Numbered from the stretch's first letter, positions 11,201 to 21,822 are shown. The stretch is DNA of 64,000 bases from Herpetomonas samuelpessoai (GCA_030849835.1 JASAOC010002114.1:1-64000), one strand, 5' to 3'. Translations and numbers: made by a program. The notes: generated from the sequence alone by a model not told the origin.

Positions 11201-11399
11201 AAAAAGAAGCTGCGAAGCAATAACAAAAGAGAAAAGCAATAACAGGAAAAGCACAAATTATCCGAAACGAGAACAGAAACCAATAACAGAAAAACATTTG
11301 AGGTTCGAAAAGTAGAAGGGAGTTAGAAGGGGGAGGGAGGAAAGCCTTTAACATGAGCAGCAGGCGGACAATCCAACCCTCCACACAAGCGCACTTGGT
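8266..11399. other. 3.1-kb gene-poor region
   Basis: No reading frame with protein-like composition or known motifs was found on either strand. The plus strand is strongly purine-rich through much of it, with A runs near 11108-11132. It must include the 3' UTR of the CCCH gene; the rest is unexplained. Small non-coding RNAs could be present but cannot be recognised by eye. Confidence 0.5.
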
Positions 11400-11861
11400 T
11401 TACTGTACCCCGTCAAGAGCCCCAGCTTCGGAGGGGCACCCGCGACGGCGACGCTGGAAGCGGCGCACTGCCTTCTCTGACGTCAGGCCACGACGCTGGT
11501 TCTCCGCGTAGCTGTGCATGTCCTCCGAGCCGTGGGCAAAGCGGCAGAATCCCTCGTAGCTGCAGTGGCCCGTCGCCATGAAGTTCTTACACATGCGCGT
11601 CTTGTAATGGTTCGCAACGGCATCCGGCAGCGCGGAGGTCTTGCTGCCCGAGCCGGCGCTGGAGGCGGTATCGCTCGGAGTAGCGCCAGGGGTGGCAGAG
11701 TCATTCTGGGCCGAGTTCGGCGTCGCGCAATGCGCCTCGGGCTCATCGCATGGCAGCGCGCTCAGACAGCTGTACTGAGGAACGAAAAGCTGCAGGCTGT
11801 AAGGGTCGTGGCGGAAGCGGTAGACAACGTGACCGGTGGCAGCAGGGAGGTTGGTGGACAT
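11400..11861 (-). CDS. Small CCCH zinc-finger protein, ZFP1/ZFP2-like
   Basis: A 153-residue protein with one CCCH finger of spacing C-x8-C-x5-C-x3-H (Cys91, Cys100, Cys106, His110), preceded by the typical HYKTRMC lead-in. This RNA-binding finger usually recognises AU-rich mRNA elements. Trypanosomatids have a family of short single-finger CCCH proteins (ZFP1-3) that control life-cycle differentiation through mRNA; membership here rests on size and finger layout and is inference. The tail is strongly basic (VRRFQRRRRG). The middle is Ser/Thr/Ala-rich. The ATG at 11861 follows a long T run (about 11953-11938, minus strand) and is the natural first start. Confidence 0.8.
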   Translation of the reverse strand: MSTNLPAATGHVVYRFRHDPYSLQLFVPQYSCLSALPCDEPEAHCATPNSAQNDSATPGATPSDTASSAGSGSKTSALPDAVANHYKTRMCKNFMATGHCSYEGFCRFAHGSEDMHSYAENQRRGLTSEKAVRRFQRRRRGCPSEAGALDGVQ

Positions 11862-13934
11862 GGCTGATTTCTTCTTTGGTGTTGAGCTTTTTGAGTTTTA
11901 CGCTGTTTGTGAAAACAGTCTTCACAGTTTGCAATGAAAAAAAAAAAAAAAACAGACGCCTTGGGATGTATGGGCGAGGCGTGGGTGGGGTTCTCTCTTC
12001 TTTCACTTTACGATGCGTAACTTGGTTGATGTTTGTGAATCACAGTTTCAGCGCTTCAGATGGCGTCAGTAGACAGCGTGCGATGATGCAGATGTGCGGT
12101 GGTGGTGGCTTCCGTAAGTGCAGTGTTATTTTTGTCTGGTTGACGAGGGTTAAGAGATGATCCGGGGGAAAGCAGAGGAATGGAGGGAGTGCGTGCATCA
12201 ACACAACATAAACAAACTTAACGTTCGCAGCACGAGAATGGATGCAGTAGAGTGCTGAGGTGAGCGGGTACAATGACCTGGAGGCAGCTGAGTTCCCGCA
12301 GCTACCGCCGGTGAGCACCGCAGTGCGAGCAGAGCGCTTTGGCACGTGTCCGTCAGTAATCACGCGGGTGTGTCCCGCGCGGCTCTTTCGTAGTGCAGGC
12401 TACGTGGAGCACGTGATAGCGAGGGAACGCGTCCTATCCCCTCTTTCCATCTTTGCATTTATTTCTTTGTTAGTGGAGACAGCGTTTAGAGGTGATCCAT
12501 ACACACACACCGTCAATGGGGCCAGCCACGGGTGAACATGGGAGTGCTCATCTCAACGCTTCTGGGGAAGTGGAAAACAAAAAAAAAAACGAGATGATGT
12601 GGCGCAAGTCAATCTGATCTTCACTAACTTGAGGAGCCCTCTTCCTAGATGCCGAAGCGCAGTCATGGTGTTCACTGGAAGGTTGGTTCGTGGTGAAGTG
12701 GGGGTAGTATAGCGTGTACCCTCCTCACCTACGCCGCACACCTTGCCGAAACACGTGGTGTGAGGAGCGTTACAGATGACGTGCCACGGAGAGGTGGGCA
12801 ACAGAGTGCGCGCATTGGCCATCGTGTTACGCACACACACACCGTTTGTTATCCCGCTCTAGAAACGAAGTACGCTGCGGAAGATGCTCAGAGGCCCTCG
12901 AAAGAGAATGCTCTCCTTGCCGTACTCGGGCGCCAACAAGAAGTACACTTATATATGAAAGCTGGGAGCCCCACTTCTGAATAGGATGAAAGAACGAAAG
13001 TAAGAAACGAAAATAAAAAGGTAAACTCATGAAGGCATAAAAATACGAAAACATCAAATGACCAAAGAGAGAAAAAATGATCAACGGAAGGAAAGGAGCC
13101 AAATGAGGCATTTCTGGTTTATGGTATGCTCGTGCAAAAGATGCGGGAAAGCGACACATGAAAGTGAAGAACAAGAAAGGATTTCCTTCGGGTGTGGCGA
13201 GACTTTCGACCAGAAATACAGCTTTCTAAAACAACTCACTAGCTACAGTAAAACGTCAGCCGTCGTGCCAGCAATGCGTGACTCATTGCGACAAGTAAGG
13301 GGAAGTCTTGGGAAGATGACCCCAGCACACAGTGTTGTCACAAATCTCACCATCAAGCCCGTCCGACGCGCTGCGGCGGGTGCACAAGGTGACAAGTTAC
13401 TGATGATTATATTCTTTTCGGGGGATGAAAAATACGGACCCTGATACTGCGTGGCGGTGGCCGGTATCTTTGGGGAAAAAAAAAAGAAAAAAGGCTGGAA
13501 AATCATTAGAACGTTACGCCGCAAAGGAATACGGTGACTTGCTGGGAGAAAAGAAGATAAAATTTTTTTATTGAAAAGAAAATCGAGGACAGTGCTTTCC
13601 GATGAGACAACAGTGGAAAGGTACGTCTTTTAGGACAAAGAATGAATCTGAGGGGCATCCATAGCGAAAGCCATCGCTGCCTCTCCACACAAGATGCACG
13701 ATCCTTTTGTGTGTGCGTTGATCTGCGCTTTCAGGACGAGGCACCGATGCAGGTAGCACAGCGTGTGCACCTGGCGGTGGTGACAGAAGCAGGGCAGTGG
13801 GAGACATTGCTTTAGAGTTCGGAGAACAATAAAGCATCTTAGCACGAGAGCTGCCAATGACACGAACAGATCTTCGCGCCACGCCAAAAGACGCGCGGGA
13901 CGACGTCTGCTTTTCGCTTCCTTTTTTCGCTTTT
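11862..13934. other. 2-kb intergenic region between OTC and the CCCH gene
   Basis: Contains the T-rich splice signal for the CCCH gene (A run 11938-11953 on plus) and further A-rich patches near 12580 and 13475. No credible gene was seen; the longest frames lack motifs and disagree between strands. Confidence 0.5.
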
Positions 13935-14909
13935 TCACGCAGTTGCCTTGAAGTCGCCCTTGTGGTTCACGAAAATGTCGACAGCCGCCATGGCAGCGTA
14001 GAGGCGGTTCTCTGCCTCCTCAAAGACGATGGAGTGCGGGCCGTAAAACACCTCGTCTGTCACCTCCTCGCAGTGGCGAGGGAGGCAGTGCATGAACACG
14101 TGATTCGGCGCGGCGAGAGAGGTCAGTCCAGCGTCAATCTGAAACCCAGCGAACTGCTTGAGCTTGGTGTCACGGAGGTCCTCCTCACCCATGGAAATGA
14201 AGGTATCGGTGACAAGGATATGAGCACCCTTGCAGGCCTCCTTCGGGTCGTGAGTCAGTGTGAGGGTGCTTCCACTCTTTGAGGCTGCCTCTTTCGCTGC
14301 TGCAACGACTTCAGGGATCATATCAAGGCCCGCAGGTGTGGCAACCGCAACGTCCATGCCAAGCTTCAGGGCGGCCACGGACATGTCGTGAATAACATTG
14401 TTGGCATCCCCTACCCAAGCGAGCTTCAGCTTGTTCTTGGTGTAGTCGAGCTTTTCGCGGATCGTCAGCATGTCGCAGATGGCCTGCAGTGGATGAAACT
14501 TATCGCAGAGTGCATTGACCACGGGCACGGAGGAGTGGGCGGTGAGGTCGAGAATGTCTTGATGCGTGTTCACGCGGGCAAAGATGCAGGACACCATAGA
14601 GGAGATGACCCGCGTCGTGTCGTAGAGGGTCTCATTGACGCCAAGCTGAATGTCATGCTGGCCAAGGAACATAGGGTGCGCGCCAAAGAAGGCAGCAGCA
14701 CCTTCCGTCGAGATGCGGGTACGGGTAGACCGCTTCGAGAAGAGCATGGCGACTGTTTGTCCCACAAGCTTGCTGTGCTCACGCTGGATCTCTGCCGGAT
14801 CGTTCCTCTTGAACAACGCCTTCAAGTGAGCGGCGCGCTCCACAAAGGTGTTCAGTTCCTCGGCAGTGAGATCCATGATGCTCACAAAGTGGCGCGGACG
14901 GGAGGACAT
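13935..14909 (-). CDS. OTC: Ornithine carbamoyltransferase
   Basis: Makes citrulline from ornithine and carbamoyl phosphate in arginine biosynthesis. The 324-residue length is normal for the family. The carbamoyl-phosphate loop STRTR is at 61-65 (within FSKRSTRTR), HPLQ at 139-142, the ornithine-loop region TDTFISMGEE at 234-243 and the HCLP cysteine motif at 274-277, so all key residues are present. There is no obvious mitochondrial presequence (MSSRPRHFVS) and no C-terminal SKL-type peroxisomal signal (ends KATA), so the protein is probably cytosolic; this is inference. OTC is missing from Leishmania and Trypanosoma but known from symbiont-harbouring trypanosomatids and some relatives, where host and bacterium share the arginine route. 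No other urea-cycle gene lies nearby. Confidence 0.95.
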   Translation of the reverse strand: MSSRPRHFVSIMDLTAEELNTFVERAAHLKALFKRNDPAEIQREHSKLVGQTVAMLFSKRSTRTRISTEGAAAFFGAHPMFLGQHDIQLGVNETLYDTTRVISSMVSCIFARVNTHQDILDLTAHSSVPVVNALCDKFHPLQAICDMLTIREKLDYTKNKLKLAWVGDANNVIHDMSVAALKLGMDVAVATPAGLDMIPEVVAAAKEAASKSGSTLTLTHDPKEACKGAHILVTDTFISMGEEDLRDTKLKQFAGFQIDAGLTSLAAPNHVFMHCLPRHCEEVTDEVFYGPHSIVFEEAENRLYAAMAAVDIFVNHKGDFKATA

Positions 14910-15951
14910 GGCGAAGAAAATTTTTATGTGAGGATCGAAATATGTGAAAGGTACGGCCGTTTGATTCGGAGGGGGGTAACTTTGCGGTGTCTTTCAAGTG
15001 AATGGAAAAGCGTTTAACTTTCAACGAAGAGGAAGACGAAGACAGAGGAAAAGAACACATTTGCAGAAGAATAAGGAGAGGCTAGTAACCGGCGTGCATT
15101 AAGCCGTGAATTTGTAAATCCGTTTTGCGGCACTTCATCAAAGGTAGCCTCATTATCCTTCGTTTTGTTTCTCAAGCTTTTCTGTGGTCACGACTCTACG
15201 TATGGCACATGATGAGCGAAACGGCATCACCTGGAGACTGAGACATGAGCAAAGTAGAAAATCAATCGCTATCTGAGCAAACGCAGCGATTGGTTATGTC
15301 CCGGGTAGGCATCGACTACACATGGACAGAAATCTTGGAGAACTATCACCCGCGATACGCCACCAATGCGGACGATACAGCGGCTACGGGTCTCCTCGTC
15401 ACAGGCACAGCCACAGCGGGTTCATGGCCGTGCAAACACGCAAGCACACAAACACACAGAAACACGGGTGGAAGAAGGGGCAGGGCTCAATATTTGTACA
15501 CACATTCGAGGTATCCTCAAGAGTGATTGTCGGTCCGCTCGTCGTTAAGGAATGGTTCTCATCATGGCTGCTGCTAGAATGATTGTTCCATGTGAAAGGA
15601 TGAAAAGAGGGAGGGCTGCTTCAACGCACTATCAATAGTCAAGGTGGTGGGTGAGAAGGAGTGCTGTAATGACGCCGGTGAGAGCATGTAAGAAAGGTGC
15701 GAGCGTGTCTGCATGATGCGTTTTTGTCCTATGTGGGGCGTTGCGCTGAAAACGCGCTGCTACTGCTTGGCTTTCGGATCTCTTTCAATGGTGTTGCAAT
15801 CGATAGTAAAGGAAGTGTCCGCAAGGAGATGTAGTTGGTGCAAAGCAGCGGTGAAAGCAATGGAGCTGCGTCAAGACGAAATGAATGGCTCACGTATGGG
15901 GCCTGTGTTTAGGGTATATAAATTGTCAGCTTCCAGGGCGCCGAGCCCTGA
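14910..15951. other. Intergenic region between LipB-like gene and OTC
   Basis: A pyrimidine-rich minus-strand segment near 15010-15050 likely serves OTC trans-splicing. Nothing else is recognised. Confidence 0.5.
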
Positions 15952-16755
15952 TTACGAGACATGGAAGCCACCAGTCTTCAGGACAGCGGCATACCAGTTC
16001 GCTTCGTGGGAGAGGTCAACGAGAGGTTCGACAGGTGCGACATCCCCCGCCTGATGCAAATTCCGCGAGAAGGCATCCAGGAGAACAGGTGCCACATCAG
16101 GCACGGATGGTACCGCACGCTTCACGCCGCGTTGGCGCATCTCGACCGCGATAGATGAAGCGGATTCCCCTGGGAGTTCACACATGATAATACGATCAAA
16201 GTGGCGCAGGTCTGTGTCAATGTTGAGGCTCGCGCCGTGCATGGAGACCCAGCTCCCAAGCTGCAGGCCTATCGAGGCGAGCTTCCGCGCCTTCTGTTGT
16301 GGTGTCTCGTCGGCCCACACACCCGTTTTATAGGGGTGCGTGGGGATGTCGTAGTGCCGCGCTGTGTCCGTCATGGAGGCCTCGAGCACCGCGCTGAACC
16401 ATTCAATCGGTGAGCGCGGCTTGCCTTCGCTCGTGCAGTGTTTCCACAGAAACTGAATATTGGCGATAGGATAAAAGGTCAGCTGACCCGGGCCGTGGTA
16501 TGTGATGCCACCGCCCCTTCGCGTCTTCACCACCTGGATGGTGTTCCGGCGAGGAAGGCCTTCGGCAGTGTCACGGCGACCAAGCGTGTACACTGGATCG
16601 CTATGCTCCACCAACAGCGCTACATCTGGTAAGAGCGGGCGTGTGGACTCCCCACGCCGGATCGCGATCTGGCGCTTGATCTTTTGGTCAAAAATGGCCT
16701 CCTGCAGCTCAAGCGTCCTGACGTAATCACGACGACCCAAGTAAAATGCTTTCAT
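15952..16755 (-). CDS. Octanoyltransferase (LipB/LIPT2 family)
   Basis: Transfers octanoyl from acyl carrier protein to the lipoyl domains of H protein and 2-oxoacid dehydrogenase E2 subunits, the first step of lipoate synthesis, normally in the mitochondrion. The 267-residue protein shows HSDPVYTLGRR, the conserved RRGGGITYHGPGQL block (79-92), the acyl-site lysine in ARKLASIGLQL (Lys158), SMHGASLN and the catalytic cysteine in IIMCELPG (Cys192). Acceptable length for the family, slightly extended at the N-terminus (MKAFYLGRRDY). No long presequence is visible upstream of the LipB core, so targeting is unclear. Confidence 0.92.
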   Translation of the reverse strand: MKAFYLGRRDYVRTLELQEAIFDQKIKRQIAIRRGESTRPLLPDVALLVEHSDPVYTLGRRDTAEGLPRRNTIQVVKTRRGGGITYHGPGQLTFYPIANIQFLWKHCTSEGKPRSPIEWFSAVLEASMTDTARHYDIPTHPYKTGVWADETPQQKARKLASIGLQLGSWVSMHGASLNIDTDLRHFDRIIMCELPGESASSIAVEMRQRGVKRAVPSVPDVAPVLLDAFSRNLHQAGDVAPVEPLVDLSHEANWYAAVLKTGGFHVS

Positions 16756-17685
16756 GGGGCACAGTTGCTGATAATAGGAGAGGCAAAGAAAAAAAGGAAA
16801 CCTATCTTGTCAAACACCCGAGATTTGCGTTAAGAGGTCGTTTCTCGTGGCGATCGCTGATAGGCAGTGAGGTGAAAGAGAGAAATGTGAGTGCTCGTTC
16901 TCTGAGCTCCTCCAACCGGCCGTTACTAACGCGGCTGCTCTTTCAAAAAAAAAAAAAAAAAGGTGTTTTTTTTTCGAACTTCGCTGATAGTCCTGCTATG
17001 CTTGTGAAGAGGAGAGGAGTTCCAGAGGTCAGTAAAGCACTTAAACTACACGAAAGAAGACGCTGCTAATCAAAGGCAAAAGCAACGTCTCTTCCAGACA
17101 GAGTGGGTATGACTTACCCATACAATCCCTCTTTTCCTCAGGTCGGTTGTCTCACGCTTTCCTTTCGACTCTCGTCCATGCCCTCGCACGGGTGTGTCGA
17201 GCCCTCGACTCATCACTGCGTGAAAAGAGAGAGAGATGAAGAAAAGAATTCCCAAGGATCTAACGAACACCAAGAGAACAGCGTGATAGTAGACTGCATC
17301 CCGCGCTTCCAAAGTGGACGAAAGCAATCGACTCGATGCCGTGTTACTTCGTTGCAAAATTTGGGTAGTTGATCATGGTTGCTTACATCATACGAACGCC
17401 CCACACCGTCCTGACAACCATCCATGGGAAACAAATCAGAACAGTAACAACAAGAAGTGCAGATAAATAAAAAGAGGTGTCCTTATACGGAAAGGGACGT
17501 CACAGCGGCACGAGGAGTGCGGAAGGACTGAGATAGCGCTTCTCCGGCTCCCTGCTGCATATTTACATGATTCCTCGCATAAAAGACGAGGAAAAAAACA
17601 AAGGCAAAGTGTGGAGATGGTATCTAATGATGGAGGCGTCTCAGAAGGAGAGACACTGACCACTCCTGCAGAGTCTTTCGCGACT
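16756..17685. other. Intergenic region with strong poly(T) splice signal for the LipB-like gene
   Basis: An A run at about 16945-16961 on plus (T run on the transcribed strand) is followed by GAAAG, a likely trans-splice signal. The rest looks like the 3' UTR of the thioredoxin-fold gene. Confidence 0.5.
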
Positions 17686-19905
17686 CTAGAGCTCCGCTGG
17701 GCCGTCGTCAGCCTCCTCGTCGGCGGCTTCCTCCGCAGCGTCACCGAGCTCATCGCCCTGTTCCAAACCTGTGTCCTCTCCCGTGGCGTTAAGATCTGTC
17801 TTCTTATCGAGGCGTCCTTCGTCCTCGATAAGACGTGCCGTGAAGGCCTCGGAGAATTCAGCAAACTCTTCCTCGCACAGGGCGGCCACATACTTGAGGG
17901 TGACTTCGTCCCCAGAGACAGAGACCACTTGTAGCTTGCTAAACCATTGGCTGAGCACCATGGTGTCCTCGCAGTCATCGGTCGTCGCGAGTTCAATGAC
18001 TTTAGGCAGCCCCACGAGGCGGTAGTAGCGACCCGCACCCGCCGTGGGTGTGCTGGCGTGCAGGGGGGTTAGGGCCGCCAACGTCATCTCGTCTCCTTCC
18101 TTCACGTCGCGCGGAGGTGCATCCGGAGGCGGCACAAAGTAGAAGTGCTCGTCCGGGTACGCCTCAGACGCGCAGAGACACAAGGCGGTGAAGGCCAGGG
18201 AAGGGTGCGTGTCAACAATGGTGCCAGCGGACAGACCAGCGCGGAGGTTCTCTGGCTTCGGCAGGAGGCCCGTAGTGCCCTCTGCGTCACTGGAGATGAG
18301 GATGAGCGCCAGCTTGCCGTAGGACAGGCTCTCCGAGCCCACCTTCTGCTCCGCGGCCAGGCACATCATGTTGACATCCGACGATGGGACCCCACAGTCC
18401 TCCAAGTAGGCAGCCAGCGTCGGGAAGGTCTCAGGAACGGGTGGTACGAGACGCATGGCGCGCTCCATGGTACTGACGTCGTTCGGCACCAGCAGCGTAT
18501 CGGTGCACTCGGGGTAATGTAGAGGCAGTGCCGCGATCAGATTCCACACACGCATCTCCTCCTCCGTCACAGCGACCCAACGGTCAAGGAAGATTTGGTG
18601 GACCGCCGTCGTCGTCACCTCCTCGGAGACAGTAGCCGAGGTGGCAACCTCTCCCAGTTCGCGGTACTTGTCTGCGTCGAGGTCCTCTGTGTCCGCGGTC
18701 GTGTCCTGGGCCGCCACGGGTGCAGGCGGCGAGGCGGGGACAGACGCTTCGTCAGGGGAGGTGGCGGTGACGCCAGTTGCCTTCCCTGGAACCTCGCGCT
18801 CGCCCGATGACTCGTGGACAGCCTCAAGATCGGCCGACGCCTCTGCAACTTGTTCAGCAGCGTCCGCTGTCTCCTCTCCTGCGGTGATTTCGTGCATGGA
18901 GTCGGTGTTCACTGCAGGGCTTGGTGCAGCCTCTGCTGTACGCTCGGCGTCCTCCGTTCCCTGCCCACTGGTGCCTTCCGGTGAATCCTCAATTGCCTCT
19001 GCCGTCTCATCCACTTCGCGAGGAGAATGGCCCTCCTCCACTCGCGTCTCGTCGGCACCGCCGCTGGGGACGTGGGGGCTGCTGGCAGCAGCGGCGTCCT
19101 CGTCTGACTCCTCGTGCTCTGAAGCCTCCATAACCGGAGCCGCGTGCCCTCGCATGGGTGCGGCGGCAGCAGCAGACGCAATGGACTCCGCTGTCCTACC
19201 AGCGACCGTGGCGCTGTCCCCCATCCATGCTTCGAAGGCCGCAGCGCTGATGCTACCGTCGGCACTGACGCCGATAGCCGCTGCGAGCGCGTCAAGGTCG
19301 TCGCGGACCATGGGTCGCACGCCGCGCTGTGCCGCCTCCTTCTGCAGCGCTTCCATGAAATTGCGCTGTGGCACCTCGCTCTCCGCGAGGGAGAAGTACG
19401 TCTCCCAAAAACGCGTCGCGTCGGCATTGTTGAGGAAATCCGTTGCAGGGGTCTGCTGGCGGCACAGGTCCTGCACAATCTTGCAGATCTTTGGCGTGTC
19501 GACGCCCTCCACCTGCGCACGGATCTTCCCTTCCTTGAAGAAGACAAAATAAGGCTTTGAATGGTGACGGCGGCTCTCCAGGATGGGAGTCCAGGTGCCT
19601 GGCTGCGTATCCGGCGCCACTGTCATGCCGCGGGGACGAGACGCTGGCTTGGGCTCGTCGGGGTTGTGTAGGCTCTCCACAATCGCGTTGCACTCAGCGG
19701 AGAAGAAGCGGAGGTGCACAGCATCCCCAGCGTCCGTGAAGAGGCGGCGAAACGTCTCGGCGAGCGCCTTGCAGCTTCCCCACTCCGCGTTGTACACGTC
19801 CAAGACTGCCACGCCGTGTTGCGCCTGTGAAATCACCAGCTCGGACTCCAGCTGTGAGGCGGAGACAATGTCCTTCACCACCTCCTTGGTATGATGTGCC
19901 TGCAT
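17686..19905 (-). CDS. Thioredoxin-fold protein, NME8/TXNDC3-like, probable axonemal
   Basis: A 739-residue protein. The N-terminal thioredoxin fold (about 1-155) reads VAVLDVYNAEWGSCKAL where redox thioredoxins have WCGPC, so the active site has only one Cys and is unlikely to be an oxidoreductase. SKPYFVFFKEGKIRAQVEGV gives the later strand-Pro-strand part, interrupted by an insert. This resembles the thioredoxin domain of NME8/NME9 (TXNDC3/6), ciliary proteins linked to dynein arms, but no nucleoside diphosphate kinase domain follows. The middle (about 245-430) is Glu/Ala/Ser-rich, the C-terminal 300 residues form a conserved-looking unassigned domain, and the end is very acidic. The longer frame starts at TTG; an AG at 19963-19964 supports the ATG at 19905. 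Confidence 0.75.
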   Translation of the reverse strand: MQAHHTKEVVKDIVSASQLESELVISQAQHGVAVLDVYNAEWGSCKALAETFRRLFTDAGDAVHLRFFSAECNAIVESLHNPDEPKPASRPRGMTVAPDTQPGTWTPILESRRHHSKPYFVFFKEGKIRAQVEGVDTPKICKIVQDLCRQQTPATDFLNNADATRFWETYFSLAESEVPQRNFMEALQKEAAQRGVRPMVRDDLDALAAAIGVSADGSISAAAFEAWMGDSATVAGRTAESIASAAAAAPMRGHAAPVMEASEHEESDEDAAAASSPHVPSGGADETRVEEGHSPREVDETAEAIEDSPEGTSGQGTEDAERTAEAAPSPAVNTDSMHEITAGEETADAAEQVAEASADLEAVHESSGEREVPGKATGVTATSPDEASVPASPPAPVAAQDTTADTEDLDADKYRELGEVATSATVSEEVTTTAVHQIFLDRWVAVTEEEMRVWNLIAALPLHYPECTDTLLVPNDVSTMERAMRLVPPVPETFPTLAAYLEDCGVPSSDVNMMCLAAEQKVGSESLSYGKLALILISSDAEGTTGLLPKPENLRAGLSAGTIVDTHPSLAFTALCLCASEAYPDEHFYFVPPPDAPPRDVKEGDEMTLAALTPLHASTPTAGAGRYYRLVGLPKVIELATTDDCEDTMVLSQWFSKLQVVSVSGDEVTLKYVAALCEEEFAEFSEAFTARLIEDEGRLDKKTDLNATGEDTGLEQGDELGDAAEEAADEEADDGPAEL

Positions 19906-21171
19906 CGCTGCTACAGGGATTGTTTCGTATTGTGGTGTGTTTTTCTTGCCCTGGGTGTGTTTCTTTTTTTCGTGTGAGTGTGTGTGGAGAGAGCAAATCC
20001 AAGGACAGCAACAGTTGACCAGGGGCAATCGAAGCAGTATTTAGCCTGTGTTCCTTCCAAGTTTATGTGTCGTTTGTTTGTGTTTGTTTATTTCATCAAA
20101 CAAAGGGAAAGGAGAGAGAGAGCGGACATTGAGAGAAAGAAACAGAAAGCCATCACATCAGACGCATGCGCTTTCACGGGGTAAGACGGACTGCAGTCAA
20201 GCGGAGATAAGACACGCACCAGAATGTCCTACACAGTCAGCACCATGTTCCAGCTGCACGCACACCATAGTTACTTCCTTTCCTCTTTGCCCCGTCTCTC
20301 TATATTCGAACACATAACGTCGAGTACAAGCGCTCATGCAACTCTTAGTTCGCCGAATTTGGGAGCGTGAGCCTTGGGCGGCAACCGCCCAGCAGTTCAC
20401 TGTCTGCGGCACGCTACCCTACAGAGGATATAGTGTGCATCAGTGGGACACCGTGTCCGCGAACTCGACACGCTCTCACCCAGATTCACCCCTTTTTCGC
20501 AGGGGGTGTTTGCAACTATCCTCAGTGCATTTCTTATCTTTCCGTTCTTTTGCCTTGCGCACCCTGGTAGAGTTGGAACTAAGCACACACACAGAGACAG
20601 ATAAATCAATCGCTGCAACGAGGAGGGAAGAACACACGGCACAGATGCCAGCAACACCACAACAACAAAAACAACAAAAGACAATACGGTAGAGAGAGCA
20701 TGTGCGACGGAAACCCACGAGGTTCGCGTTGAGCCGCGGAAGACGAGCCGTAGACGAAAGGGGCGTAGTGCGCTTGCGACGCGTGTGGTTGGGCCGGCTT
20801 CCGCAACGCTTGACAGAAAAGGCGGAGGTGGCCGACGTGTGCGAGGCTCGCACCATTTCCTATCGTCGACGCGGCTTGCACCTGGTATGGTGAGACGCTC
20901 CGGACTCTAGGAGCGCACTGGGTCACACACTTCTTCGTGGAACAACACATGCAGCAAAGAAAAAACAAACAGTAACAAAATGGTGGCTTAGAAACAAATA
21001 AGATAAAGAGAGAAACGAAGAAACCCCTAAATCAGGAAGGCCTTTCATGTGACGCATACCTGAACCGAGATGGCCCAAGGCACCCATGGTCACGAAAACC
21101 AGTACTTCGCATGGGTGTGCGCAAGAGATCTGCGTGAAGGGAAATTCTTCAGCACGACAGTCCCACTGCTA
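19906..21171. other. Intergenic region between V-ATPase E and thioredoxin-fold gene
   Basis: A minus-strand frame of 126 codons (20856-20476) is present but low-complexity and Arg/Cys-rich, and was not accepted. Nothing else is recognised. Confidence 0.5.
19963..19964 (-). promoter_or_regulatory. Predicted spliced-leader acceptor deciding the thioredoxin-fold gene start
   Basis: The first AG after a pyrimidine-rich stretch (about 20000-19972). It lies inside the TTG-initiated extension, making those 41 codons untranslated leader. Confidence 0.45.
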
Positions 21172-21822
21172 TTAGACGGTGGCCTCAGAGTTGAAGAGGT
21201 AGTAGCGCACGGTTGGCAGCTGCTCTTCGAAGCAGGTCTTAGTGCGGTAGGAGAGGGTGTTGTTGCAGATAATACGGCCGTCCGTGGACACGGCGACGAC
21301 ACCGCCCCAGGACTCCTCCTCATCCAGGTAGTCCTTGCTGGTCTGGATGGTGGCCGAGGTGCCCGTCTTCTCCTGGTACCAGCGTTCCAGGTCCTTCACC
21401 ATGCGCGAGACCTCAGCTTCGTCCTGCTGGCGGCAGCGAATCACAGCATCTGTGCGGATGGAGAGCAGGGACTGGTGAATGAGGCTGGTCAGCAGTTGCT
21501 TGTAGGTGCTAGGGTCGGCAACCATCGCCATGATCTTCTGCTTGGTCTGCTCGTGCAGACGCTCCATCACACGCGCACGCTCCTCCATAACACGCAGGCG
21601 CTGGGCCTTGGAGTAGTTGGCGCTCGCCACACGGCGATCCACGTCCACCTGCTTCTTCCGCTTCTCCAGATTAGCGCGGATCTTCGCCTTCTCTGCCTCA
21701 ACAAGACGCATCTTCTCCACATCGTACTCCTCCTGAGCAGCAGAGTCGAGTTCCTCCGCCTTTTCCTGCGCCTCACGCTCGATGAAATCGATCATCGACT
21801 GAATTTGGCGTGCCTCGCTCAT
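21172..21822 (-). CDS. V-type proton ATPase subunit E
   Basis: Peripheral-stalk subunit of the V1 sector that holds the catalytic head still while protons are pumped into acidocalcisomes, lysosomes and other acid compartments. The 216-residue length is normal. The N-terminal half is one long charged helix (EARQIQSMIDFIEREAQEKA to about residue 110), which pairs with subunit G in the stalk. The C-terminal globular half contains EVSRMVKDLERWY and the DGRIICNNTLSYR-type strand (family: ..G.I...NTLE.RL), ending with LPTVRYYLF. The ATG at 21822 matches the usual family start (MSE.. followed by QI..M..FI..EA). Confidence 0.95.
   Translation of the reverse strand: MSEARQIQSMIDFIEREAQEKAEELDSAAQEEYDVEKMRLVEAEKAKIRANLEKRKKQVDVDRRVASANYSKAQRLRVMEERARVMERLHEQTKQKIMAMVADPSTYKQLLTSLIHQSLLSIRTDAVIRCRQQDEAEVSRMVKDLERWYQEKTGTSATIQTSKDYLDEEESWGGVVAVSTDGRIICNNTLSYRTKTCFEEQLPTVRYYLFNSEATV

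Noticed and set aside
17436-18038. 200-codon minus-strand frame overlapping the thioredoxin-fold gene
   Set aside because: Alternate-frame shadow of the real C-terminal coding region.
20476-20856. 126-codon minus-strand frame
   Set aside because: Arg/Ser/Cys-rich composition without motif or convincing splice signal.
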